The notes under the pieces were generated by a model. It made no database searches. It was not told the DNA's origin and was given only the letters and a program-made list of their open reading frames with translations. 28,098 nucleotides of DNA from Metarhizobium sp039808465 (lineage in GTDB: Bacteria; Pseudomonadota; Alphaproteobacteria; Rhizobiales; Rhizobiaceae), in contig JBDHTA010000038.1 in the NCBI GenBank assembly GCA_039808465.1, positions 1-28,098 on the forward strand, in the 5' to 3' direction. Made by a program: the position numbers and the translations under genes. This document shows, piece by piece, positions 21,399-28,098 of this stretch (its first letter is position 1; the number at the start of each line of letters is the position of its first letter).

Positions 21399-21412
21399 TG
21401 AATAATTATTCA
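21399..21412 (+). promoter_or_regulatory. SorC-type operator before the ABC transporter operon
   Basis: TGAATAATTATTCA is a perfect 14-base palindrome (TGAAT-AATT-ATTCA). It lies about 8 bases downstream of the predicted start and 43 bases before the permease ATG, so a bound regulator would block the polymerase. Confidence 0.7.
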
Positions 21413-21455
21413 CGCCACCCGTTTACCAATGGGAAGCGGCCGGGGAGGAGGCATC

Positions 21456-22430
21456 ATGACAGCAGATGTGAAGGAAAGACAAGGGTTCGCGGGCGGAATG
21501 CTTCCGTCCCTGCGTGGCGCCACCGGGCCGCTGATCGGCCTTATCGTCCTGTGCCTCTTCCTCACCTTCGCGACGGACAAGTTCCTGTCGGTGCGCAACT
21601 TCCTCAACGTGCTCGACCAGATCACCGTGCTCGGCGTCATGGCCGTGGGCATGACGCTGGTCATCCTGATCGGCGGCATCGACCTGGCGGTCGGCTCGGT
21701 CATGGCGCTCGCCATGATGGTGCTCGGCTACCTCAACGTGGTGGCGGGCGTGCCGATGTGGCTTGCCATTCCGCTGGCGCTCGCCGCCGCCTCGCTCAAC
21801 GGGCTGGTCGCCGGTCTGCTGATCACGCGCTTCAACGTTCCCGCCTTCATCGCGACGCTCGCCATGATGTCGATCACGCGCGGGCTTGCGAACATGATTA
21901 CCGACGGCCAGCAGATCATCGGCTTCCCCGCCTGGTTCAACACCATGGCGATCGTGCGTTTCGGCGGCTTCCTGACGCTGACCGTCACGGTGATGATCGT
22001 GGTCTTCATCGTCGGCCTTCTCTACCAGCGCTACCGCCATGGCGGGCGCGTGCTCTACGCCATCGGCGGCAATGCGGAAGTGGCGCGGCTTGCGGGCATC
22101 AACGTCCCGCGCGCCACCGTGCTCGTCTATACCGTATGCAGCTTCCTCGCCGGTCTCTCCGGCATGGTGCTGGCGGCCCGCCTCGACTCGGTGCAGCCGT
22201 CCTCGGGCGTGTCCTACGAGCTTGACGCCATCGCCGCGGTCGTCATCGGCGGCACCTCGCTGTCCGGCGGCACGGGCGGCATCGGCGGCACCATCATCGG
22301 CGTGCTGATCATCGGCGTGCTGCGCAACGGTCTCAACCTGCTCAGCGTCTCGCCCTTCATGCAGCAGGTCATCATCGGCGCCGTGATCGTGCTGGCCGTC
22401 ACCGCCGAAACCTATCGCAAGCGCAGATAA
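21456..22430 (+). CDS. Ribose-type ABC transporter permease (RbsC-like)
   Basis: The protein has 324 residues from the ATG at 21456, which has GGGGAGGAGG upstream; an in-frame start at 21429 lacks one. It is a polytopic membrane protein of the RbsC/AraH family, with MTLVILIGGIDLAVGSVMAL early on, TRFNVPAFIATLAMMSITRG in the middle, and the cytoplasmic ATPase-contact loop around YAIGGNAEVARLAGINV. The GGTSLSGGTGGIGGTIIG block is typical near the C-terminus. It would pair as a homodimer with the ATPase at 23618 and the binding protein at 22556. It is the first gene of the plus-strand arm and is probably controlled by the SorC operator at 21399. Confidence 0.92.
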   Translation: MTADVKERQGFAGGMLPSLRGATGPLIGLIVLCLFLTFATDKFLSVRNFLNVLDQITVLGVMAVGMTLVILIGGIDLAVGSVMALAMMVLGYLNVVAGVPMWLAIPLALAAASLNGLVAGLLITRFNVPAFIATLAMMSITRGLANMITDGQQIIGFPAWFNTMAIVRFGGFLTLTVTVMIVVFIVGLLYQRYRHGGRVLYAIGGNAEVARLAGINVPRATVLVYTVCSFLAGLSGMVLAARLDSVQPSSGVSYELDAIAAVVIGGTSLSGGTGGIGGTIIGVLIIGVLRNGLNLLSVSPFMQQVIIGAVIVLAVTAETYRKRR

Positions 22431-22438
22431 CGGCTTTC

Positions 22439-22492
22439 ACCCCGCCGGTCCCATGGCGGGGTACTGAAACCGGCCCGCAATGGTGCGGGCCG
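22439..22492 (+). other. Two tandem hairpins between permease and binding-protein genes
   Basis: Stem 1 is ACCCCGCC / GGCGGGGT (22439-22462). Stem 2 is CGGCCCGCA / TGCGGGCCG with an ATGG loop (22471-22492). Neither is followed by a T-run. Such structures often protect or divide the messages of importers, so that the binding protein is made in excess. Confidence 0.5.
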
Positions 22493-22555
22493 TCAATGGA
22501 AAGGCAGCCTCCTGAAAGGCAGGGCGCTGCCGGGAAACAAACCGGAGGAGAAACC

Positions 22556-23488
22556 ATGAAACTGTCCAGACTGCTGATGGCGGCAACCGCCGCGTCGATG
22601 CTCGCGCTTCCCGCCTCGGCCGCCGAAGTCAAGAAGATCGGCCTTGCCGTTCCGAACCTGCAAGCCGACTTCTTCAACCAGATCAAGCTCGGCGTCGAGA
22701 AGCATGCCAAGGAGAAGGGCATCGAGGTGATCGTCGTCGACGCCAAGAACGACACGAACACCCAGGTCAGCCAGGTGCAGGATCTGATGACGCAGGACAT
22801 CGACGCCTTCATCTACATTCCGGCCGGTGCCGCCGCTGCCGCCGTGCCGACGCGCCTTGCCCGCGCCGCCGGGATTCCGGTGATCAACGTCGACCGCGTT
22901 CCCGATGGCGCGCCGGGCGACACCTTCATCGCCGGTGAAAGCGTCGAATCCGCCTATCAGGTGTGCAAGTACATCATCGAAAAGGCTGGCGGCTCGGGCA
23001 AGATGGTGATCATTCACGGCCAGAAGGGCACCACGCCCGAGGTCGACCGCTTCACCGGCTGCAAGAAAGCCATCGACGAGAACAAGGGCGTCGAGCTGAT
23101 CGACCAGCAGTGGAGCAACATGTGGTCGGCCGATGAAGGCTTCACCATCGCGCAGAACATGCTCCAGAAGAACCCCGACATCACGATCATCTTCGGTCAG
23201 GCCGACGGTCTGGCGATGGGGGCAGCGAAGGCCGTCGACGTCGCCAACCTCTCCGACAAGGTGATCATCGGCGGTTACGACGGCGACACCTCGGCGCTCG
23301 AGCAGCTTGCCAAGTGCAAGGGCCCGTATATCGCCACCGCCACCCAGAGCACGCAGAAGATGGGCGTTCTCGCGGTGGAATCGGCGCTTGCCGTTGCCGC
23401 CGGTCAGAAGGTCGAGGAGCGCCAGACGCCGAACGCGGTTCTGACCACCTGCGAAAATGCGCCGGAATTCGTGAAGAACCATCCCTGA
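22556..23488 (+). CDS. Ribose-type ABC transporter substrate-binding protein
   Basis: The protein has 310 residues. The signal peptide MKLSRLLMAATAASMLALPASA is cleaved before AEVKKIG. The mature part is a type I periplasmic-binding fold of the RbsB group: IGLAVPNLQADFFNQIKLGV, VVDAKNDTNTQVSQVQDLM, IYIPAGAAAAAVPTRLARAA, and VINVDRVPDG at the sugar site. The start at 22556 has GGAGGAGAAACC upstream. Three cysteines occur in the mature protein (CKYI, CKKA, CKGP) plus one near the end. The ligand cannot be read from sequence. A pentose, branched pentose or polyol would fit the catabolic genes. Confidence 0.92.
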   Translation: MKLSRLLMAATAASMLALPASAAEVKKIGLAVPNLQADFFNQIKLGVEKHAKEKGIEVIVVDAKNDTNTQVSQVQDLMTQDIDAFIYIPAGAAAAAVPTRLARAAGIPVINVDRVPDGAPGDTFIAGESVESAYQVCKYIIEKAGGSGKMVIIHGQKGTTPEVDRFTGCKKAIDENKGVELIDQQWSNMWSADEGFTIAQNMLQKNPDITIIFGQADGLAMGAAKAVDVANLSDKVIIGGYDGDTSALEQLAKCKGPYIATATQSTQKMGVLAVESALAVAAGQKVEERQTPNAVLTTCENAPEFVKNHP

Positions 23489-23501
23489 TCCGGACTCCGG
23501 A

Positions 23502-23547
23502 GCGGATGCCCGGCTTGGTCCGGGCATCCGCTTCAGCTTCTTGTTTT
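23502..23547 (+). terminator. Strong hairpin after the binding-protein gene
   Basis: A perfect 12-bp stem (GCGGATGCCCGG / CCGGGCATCCGC) with a 6-base loop spans 23502-23531. The loose pyrimidine tail TTCAGCTTCTTGTTTTC follows. It lies 14 bases after the binding-protein stop and 87 before the ATPase start. Partial termination or 3' end protection would give more binding protein than ATPase. Confidence 0.65.
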
Positions 23548-23617
23548 CATAGCATTCGCGCGATGCCGGGGGCTTCCGCCCGGCTGCGAAATGCTCCAGG
23601 CAAAAAGGCAGCAGCGC

Positions 23618-25105
23618 ATGACGAGCCGTACTCCCATTCTGTCGCTCCGGGGCATCCAGAAGTCCTACGGTCCGATCAAGGTTCTCCATGGTGTCGATCT
23701 CGACATCTATCCGGGAGAGGTCGTGGCGCTGCTCGGTGAAAACGGCGCCGGGAAATCGACCCTGTCGAACATCATTTCCGGCACCGTCCAGCCCTCGGCG
23801 GGCGAGATGACCTGGCTCGGCAAGCCCTATGCCCCCGACAGCCCGCGTTCGGCCATGGACGAGGGCGTGGGCATGATCCATCAGGAGCTGAAGATGCTCC
23901 CGAAGCTGTCGATCGCCGAAAACGTCTTCGTCGGCCGTTACCCGATGAAATCCGGCCGTCTCGACCGCAAGACGATGGAGGACAAGGCGCGCGCCGGTCT
24001 CCAGCGGCTCGGCCTCGACGTTTCGCCGGACCGGCTGGTGGAGGGCCTGTCGACCGGCCGTCAGCAGTTGATCGAAATCGCCAAGGCGCTGACGCTGAAT
24101 GCGCGCCTGCTCATTCTCGATGAGCCGACGGCCGCGCTTGGCGGCGAGGAAACCCAGCTTCTGTTCCGCCAGATCGAGCGGCTGAAATCCGAGGGCGTCG
24201 GCATCATCTACATCTCGCACCGGCTGGAGGAAATCCGCCAGATCTCGGATCGCATCGTCGTCATGCGCGATGGCGCCAAGGTGCAGGAGTTCGACCGTGG
24301 CGACGTGCCGATCCGCACCATCGTCGAGGCGATGGTCGGGCGCTCGCTGGAGCGCATGTTCCCGGCGCTTCCCGTTCCCACGGAGGAAGTGACGCTGGAG
24401 GTGCGCAACCTCGCGTCGCCCTCCAATGCCTTCCGGAACATCAATTTCGCCGTGCGCAAGGGCGAGGTCTTCGGCATTGCCGGACTGATGGGCGCCGGGC
24501 GCACCGAACTGGTGCGGGCGATCACCGGGGCCGATCCGATTTCCGGGGGCGAGGTGCTGCTGCACGGCAAGCCGGTCACGCCGCGCTCGCCCATCGAGGC
24601 GATCCGCAACGGCATAGTGCTGGTGCCGGAGGACCGCAAGCTGCAAGGCGTGGTGCTCGATCACTCGATCGCGGAGAATATCGGCTATGCCAATCTCGGC
24701 GAGATCGCCCGCAATGGCTGGCTGTCGTCGCGGCGCATCCGCGATTTCGCCGAGGATTACATCAAGAAATTCGGCGTCAAGGGCCGGGGCGGGCAGAATG
24801 CCGGTGAGCTTTCCGGCGGCAACCAGCAGAAGGTGGTGATCGCCAAATGGCTGGCGCGCAAGCCGCAGGTCGTGGTGCTGGACGAGCCGACGCGCGGCAT
24901 CGATGTCGGGGCGCGCTCGTCGATCTACGATCTCATCGTCGATCTCGCCCGCGAGGGTGTCGCCGTCATCGTGGTCAGCTCGGATCTCGAGGAAGTGCTG
25001 GGGGTCTCGACCCGCATCATGGTCATGGCGCAGGGCAAGCAGGCCGGAATCCTGAACCGCGAGGACGCCAACGACGTCTCGGTCATGGAACTGGCAACCA
25101 TCTGA
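23618..25105 (+). CDS. Ribose-type ABC transporter double ATPase (RbsA-like)
   Basis: The protein has 495 residues with two tandem nucleotide-binding domains. Domain 1 has Walker A GENGAGKST at 40-48, a signature region LSTGRQQLIEIAKAL and Walker B LLILDEPTAALG. Domain 2 has a degenerate Walker A (GLMGAGRTEL), the signature LSGGNQQKVVIAKWL and Walker B VVVLDEPTRGIDVG. This asymmetry is normal for RbsA/MglA. The ATG at 23618 is preferred over 23591 because AAAGGCAG precedes it. It powers the importer formed with the permease at 21456. The dehydrogenase gene follows after 14 bases. Confidence 0.92.
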   Translation: MTSRTPILSLRGIQKSYGPIKVLHGVDLDIYPGEVVALLGENGAGKSTLSNIISGTVQPSAGEMTWLGKPYAPDSPRSAMDEGVGMIHQELKMLPKLSIAENVFVGRYPMKSGRLDRKTMEDKARAGLQRLGLDVSPDRLVEGLSTGRQQLIEIAKALTLNARLLILDEPTAALGGEETQLLFRQIERLKSEGVGIIYISHRLEEIRQISDRIVVMRDGAKVQEFDRGDVPIRTIVEAMVGRSLERMFPALPVPTEEVTLEVRNLASPSNAFRNINFAVRKGEVFGIAGLMGAGRTELVRAITGADPISGGEVLLHGKPVTPRSPIEAIRNGIVLVPEDRKLQGVVLDHSIAENIGYANLGEIARNGWLSSRRIRDFAEDYIKKFGVKGRGGQNAGELSGGNQQKVVIAKWLARKPQVVVLDEPTRGIDVGARSSIYDLIVDLAREGVAVIVVSSDLEEVLGVSTRIMVMAQGKQAGILNREDANDVSVMELATI

Positions 25106-25119
25106 AGAAGGAAAATCCC

Positions 25120-25908
25120 ATGTCTGACATCACCCTCAACGCGCCGAAACTGTTCGATCTCTCCGGCAATGTCGCCCTGGTCACGGGCGCGGGCAGCGGC
25201 ATCGGCCAGCGCATCGCGATCGGCCTTGCCCAATGCGGCGCCGATGTCGCGCTGCTCGACCGCCGCAGCGATGACGGGCTGGCCCGGACGGCCGATTTCA
25301 TCGCGCGCGCTGGCCGCCGCAGCATCCAGATCGCCGCCGACGTCACCAGCGGCGCTGCGCTGAACGAGGCGGTCGCCCGCACCGAAGCGGACCTCGGCGC
25401 GCTGACGCTTGCCGTCAATTCGGCCGGGATCGCCAATGCCAACCCGGCCGAGGAGATGGAGGAAAGCCAGTTCCAGACGATGATGGACATCAACCTGAAG
25501 GGGGTCTTCCTCTCCTGCCAGGCCGAAGCCCGCGCCATGCTGAAGAACGGCCGCGGCTCGATCGTCAACATCGCCTCCATGTCCGGCGTCATCGTCAACC
25601 GCGGCCTCAGCCAGTGCCACTACAACGCCTCCAAGGCCGGTGTCATTCACATGACCAAGTCGATGGCGATGGAATGGGTGGGGCGCGGCATCCGCGTCAA
25701 CACCATCAGCCCCGGCTATACGGCGACGCCGATGAACACGCGGCCGGAAATGGTGCACCAGACGAAACTGTTCGAGGAACAGACACCGATGCAGCGCATG
25801 GCCGATGTCGACGAGATGGTCGGCCCCGCCGTCTTCCTGCTGTCGGATGCGGCAAGCTTCGTGACCGGCGTCGACCTGCTGGTCGACGGCGGCTTCTGCT
25901 GCTGGTAA
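25120..25908 (+). CDS. Short-chain dehydrogenase of the ABC transporter arm (polyol dehydrogenase-like)
   Basis: The protein has 262 residues from the ATG at 25120, preceded by GAAGAAGGAAAA. It is a classical short-chain dehydrogenase: TGAGSGIG at 22-29, Asp47 at the end of the second strand (LLDRRS), which favours NAD over NADP, Ser153 or Ser155 in IASMSG, and Tyr168/Lys172 in CHYNASK. The MNTRPEMVHQTKLFEEQTPM segment shapes the substrate pocket, and the protein ends VDGGFCCW. It resembles D-arabitol, sorbitol and related polyol dehydrogenases. It lies 14 bases after the ATPase gene, so the substrate is probably what the importer brings in or its first derivative. It is 15 bases from the convergent galE-like stop with no visible terminator between. 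Confidence 0.88.
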   Translation: MSDITLNAPKLFDLSGNVALVTGAGSGIGQRIAIGLAQCGADVALLDRRSDDGLARTADFIARAGRRSIQIAADVTSGAALNEAVARTEADLGALTLAVNSAGIANANPAEEMEESQFQTMMDINLKGVFLSCQAEARAMLKNGRGSIVNIASMSGVIVNRGLSQCHYNASKAGVIHMTKSMAMEWVGRGIRVNTISPGYTATPMNTRPEMVHQTKLFEEQTPMQRMADVDEMVGPAVFLLSDAASFVTGVDLLVDGGFCCW

Positions 25909-25923
25909 CCGCTCTCCGGGATA

Positions 25924-26919
25924 TCAGAGGGCGTTGCGCTTGCCGAGGTGATCTTCCCAGTCGAGCGCCGTGCGGACGATGAAATCCAGATCGTCATGGC
26001 GCGGCGTCCAGCCCAGCTCGCGCATGGCGGTGGCGGGATTGGCAACGATCAGGGCGGCGTCGCCGGGGCGGCGCGGGCCCTGCTCGACCGGGAAATCGCG
26101 CCCCGAGACCCGCTTGACGCAATCGAGCACTTCCAGCACCGAGAAGCCGCGCCCGTAGCCGCAATTGGCGACCATCGAGCCGCCGCCCGCGCGCATGCGC
26201 TCCAGCGCCTTCAGATGCGCGTCGACCAGATCGGAAACATGGATATAGTCACGGACGCAGGTTCCATCCGGCGTGGCGTAATCCGTGCCGTAGACATTCA
26301 TTCTGGCGCGCTTGCCGAGCGCGGTTTCGGAGGCGACCTTGATGAGATGGGTGGCGCCCGCCGTCGACTGGCCGGTGCGGCCCTTCGGATCGGCGCCCGC
26401 GACGTTGAAGTAGCGAAGCGCGGTATAGGCGAAGCCGGGATAGGCGGCGGCGGAATCCCGCAGCATGATTTCCGTCATCAGCTTCGAGGAGCCGTAGGGG
26501 GATTCCGGCCGCAGCGGCGCGCTTTCCAGCACGGGTTCGGAAACCTCGGGCGTGCCGTAGACGGCAGCCGTCGAGGAAAACACGAAATGCGGAATCTTCG
26601 CCTCGACGGCGGCGGCGATCAGGGCGCGGGATTTGACGGTGTTGTTCTCGTAATAGGCCAGCGGATCGGCCACCGATTCCGGCACGATGATCGACCCGGC
26701 GAAATGGATGATCGCATCGACGTGATGCGACGAGAAAATCTGCGACAGAAGAGCGCGGTCGGCGATATCGCCTTCGTAAAGCCGCGCCTCCGGGGCGATG
26801 GCCCAGCGGAAGCCGGTCGAAAGCCGGTCGAGAACGACGACATCCTCGCCCTTGTCGAGCAGAGCCCAGACCATGTGGCTGCCGATATAGCCCGCGCCGC
26901 CCGTTACCAGAACCGTCAT
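25924..26919 (-). CDS. galE: UDP-glucose 4-epimerase family (GalE-like)
   Basis: The protein has 331 residues from the ATG at 26919, nine bases after AAAGGA; an ATG at 26928 abuts that site and is less likely. It is an extended short-chain dehydrogenase with TGGAGYIGS at 6-14, the catalytic Ser/Thr in FSSTAAVYG at 114-122, and Tyr142/Lys146 in PYGSSK. The C-terminal part has LRYFNVAGADPKGR and CVRDYIHVSDLVDAH, typical of GalE. The enzyme interconverts UDP-glucose and UDP-galactose with bound NAD, feeding surface polysaccharide synthesis. Whether it also acts on UDP-GlcNAc cannot be read here. It is transcribed towards the sugar cluster, but nothing else links them. Confidence 0.9.
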   Translation of the reverse strand: MTVLVTGGAGYIGSHMVWALLDKGEDVVVLDRLSTGFRWAIAPEARLYEGDIADRALLSQIFSSHHVDAIIHFAGSIIVPESVADPLAYYENNTVKSRALIAAAVEAKIPHFVFSSTAAVYGTPEVSEPVLESAPLRPESPYGSSKLMTEIMLRDSAAAYPGFAYTALRYFNVAGADPKGRTGQSTAGATHLIKVASETALGKRARMNVYGTDYATPDGTCVRDYIHVSDLVDAHLKALERMRAGGGSMVANCGYGRGFSVLEVLDCVKRVSGRDFPVEQGPRRPGDAALIVANPATAMRELGWTPRHDDLDFIVRTALDWEDHLGKRNAL

Positions 26920-27304
26920 CGTGTCCATTCCTTTCGTCTTTTGCCGCCGATAATGAAGCGCAAGGGCGCTGAACAGCTTTCCTACAACAGTGGCGGGCAA
27001 ATACAAGGCCGGACGGCGGCCTGCTTCGAAACGCCGTTCCGGCGCCTGGAAATTCCTTCTGGGGTTGTGAAATATTTCTGGTTGAAACGGGCGAAAACCT
27101 GCGGTTTTCTTGCGATATGATAATATTCAAGCCCGCAAAACCGCCATGCGAACCGATTGAAATTTTCCCGTATGACGGTTGCGCGCGCGCCGGGCTTAAG
27201 TTTGGCTTAACCGGTTGGTTCTATAAACTCAACCTCAGGGCGAATCCCTGGCGCCGCCATTGGCCGCGGGCCCGGGGATGGATGCTGTTTCAGACGGGGA
27301 CCGG
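26920..27304. other. Intergenic region between galE and the PAS-GGDEF gene
   Basis: This stretch of about 385 bases separates divergent genes. It holds the galE leader, an inverted repeat GAAAACC-TGC-GGTTTTC at 27093-27109 of unknown use, and the CtrA box with its promoter at 27196-27227. The 26990-27060 part shows nothing recognisable. Confidence 0.5.
27196..27227 (+). promoter_or_regulatory. CtrA box and candidate promoter of the PAS-GGDEF gene
   Basis: TTAA-GTTTGGC-TTAAC (27196-27211) is a full match to the alphaproteobacterial CtrA consensus TTAA-N7-TTAAC. TATAAA at 27222-27227 can serve as -10, which puts the CtrA box over the -35 region, the usual position for CtrA-activated promoters. 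The start codon follows about 77 bases later. Confidence 0.6.
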
Positions 27305-28098
27305 ATGATGACGTCTTTGCCGAATACAAGCGTGGAGAGCCATGTGGAACCGGAAACCGGCCGTGATACGGAGCGGGATTTCGTGCGGTTCGCGCTGGAC
27401 AGCGCGGCAATCGTCGCCATCACCGACACACGCGGCACCATCACCTTCGTCAACAGCAAATTCTGCGAAATCAGCGGCTACAGCGAAGCCGAACTGATCG
27501 GCTCCAATCACCGCATGCTGAAATCCGGTTTTCACGACACCGGCTTCTTTCGCGACATGTACCGCGCCATCGCGCATGGCAAGGTCTGGCACGGGGAAAT
27601 CTGCAACCGGCGCAAGGACGGGTCGATCTACTGGGTGGATACGACCATCGTGCCGCATATGGCGGCTTCGGGAAAGGTGGACAGCTACACCTCCATCCGC
27701 TTCGACATCACGCCGCTGAAGAATGCCAAGGAAGATCTGCGGGAAAGCCAGGCGCATCTGGAAACGATCGTCAATCTCGATTCGCTGACCGGTCTGCCGA
27801 ACCGCCGCCGTTTCCAGTCCTATATCGAGGAGATCGCCGCCCGGTGCGAGCATGACGGGGCGGTCTTCCATCTCGGCGTTCTCGATCTGGATTCCTTCAA
27901 GGACGTCAACGATTCGCTTGGCCATGACGCGGGCGACCAGCTTCTGAAGATCGTCGCCGGGCGTCTACAGGCTTTTACCGGGCAGCGTGAGCGCTTTTTC
28001 ATCGCCCGGCTCGGCGGCGATGAATTCGGTCTTATTCTCTCGGGCGTCGGGGAACTGGAGGCGCAGGGCTTGTTCGAGGCGGTGCTGGAAAGCCTGCG
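27305..28098 (+). CDS. PAS-GGDEF protein (probable diguanylate cyclase), 3' end outside the window
   Basis: 264 codons are visible from the ATG at 27305 (27308 is also ATG), and the frame is open at the right edge. A PAS domain runs from about 26 to 140 (FALDSAAIVAITDTRGTITF, then GYSEAELIGSNHRML and a PAC-like YTSIRFDIT). A short linker helix follows, then the GGDEF domain (DSLTGLPNRRRF near 160, LDLDSFKDVNDSLGHDAGD). The active-site loop is intact as GGDEF at 237-241, so c-di-GMP synthesis is likely. An EAL domain could follow outside the window. No membrane segment is visible, so it is cytoplasmic up to this point. A CtrA box in its promoter suggests cell-cycle control. Confidence 0.9.
   Translation, partial: MMTSLPNTSVESHVEPETGRDTERDFVRFALDSAAIVAITDTRGTITFVNSKFCEISGYSEAELIGSNHRMLKSGFHDTGFFRDMYRAIAHGKVWHGEICNRRKDGSIYWVDTTIVPHMAASGKVDSYTSIRFDITPLKNAKEDLRESQAHLETIVNLDSLTGLPNRRRFQSYIEEIAARCEHDGAVFHLGVLDLDSFKDVNDSLGHDAGDQLLKIVAGRLQAFTGQRERFFIARLGGDEFGLILSGVGELEAQGLFEAVLESL

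Noticed and set aside
1..28098. CRISPR arrays, tRNA and rRNA genes
   Set aside because: No regularly spaced direct repeats and no cloverleaf or ribosomal sequence were noticed on either strand.

Overview
The window looks like chromosomal or large-replicon DNA of a high-GC alphaproteobacterium, most likely from the Rhizobiales (Rhizobium, Agrobacterium, Shinella or a relative). The reasons are a full-consensus CtrA box, a BigR/SqrR-type ArsR repressor, a SorC-controlled sugar cluster with a ribose-type ABC importer, and uniformly GC-rich coding sequence with ATGA-coupled genes. No tRNA, rRNA, CRISPR array or intact mobile element was found. Everything here was read by eye, without database searches.

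Region 1 (1-9094) looks like an envelope-glycan or small-molecule biosynthesis cluster in three transcription units. On the minus strand a Wzx/MATE-like flippase is coupled to a GNAT-type acyltransferase that runs off the left edge. Divergent from it, on the plus strand, are a HemK/PrmC-like methyltransferase and a second, paralogous GNAT. Converging on these from the right, on the minus strand, is a tight operon of a glutamine-dependent asparagine-synthetase-like amidotransferase, an acyl carrier protein, an AMP-forming acyl ligase and a divergent NAD-synthetase-like ATP-pyrophosphatase. The set suggests that a carboxylic acid is activated, loaded on a carrier, amidated or transferred, and exported on a lipid-linked product. 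The product is unknown.

Region 2 (9095-9687) has no intact gene. It holds an inverted repeat upstream of the amidotransferase and a scar made of pieces of two short-chain dehydrogenase genes joined in the wrong order.

Region 3 (9688-16092) looks like a reactive-sulfur response module. It has a BigR/SqrR-family repressor with both sensing cysteines at the family spacing of 66 residues, a soluble chemoreceptor with a C-terminal zinc-binding CZB domain, and an operon of a DUF2892 membrane protein, a periplasmic adaptor and an RND pump. One inverted repeat (ATATACG-N6-CGTWTAT) lies inside the pump promoter and also upstream of the chemoreceptor, which suggests that export and taxis share one regulon.

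Region 4 (16112-25908) is a sugar or polyol catabolic cluster with two divergent arms. The minus arm encodes a split transketolase (N and C halves), an FGGY kinase, a SorC regulator and a short-chain dehydrogenase. The plus arm encodes a ribose-type permease, substrate-binding protein and double ATPase, then a second dehydrogenase. Three copies of TGAAT-N4-ATTCA lie at the two divergent promoters and directly before the regulator gene, and are the probable SorC operators. The likely route is uptake, oxidation to a ketose, phosphorylation and transketolase cleavage. The substrate cannot be named from sequence alone.

Region 5 (25924-28098) holds a GalE-like UDP-sugar 4-epimerase (minus strand) and, divergent from it, a PAS-GGDEF protein that runs off the right edge and sits behind a perfect CtrA box.
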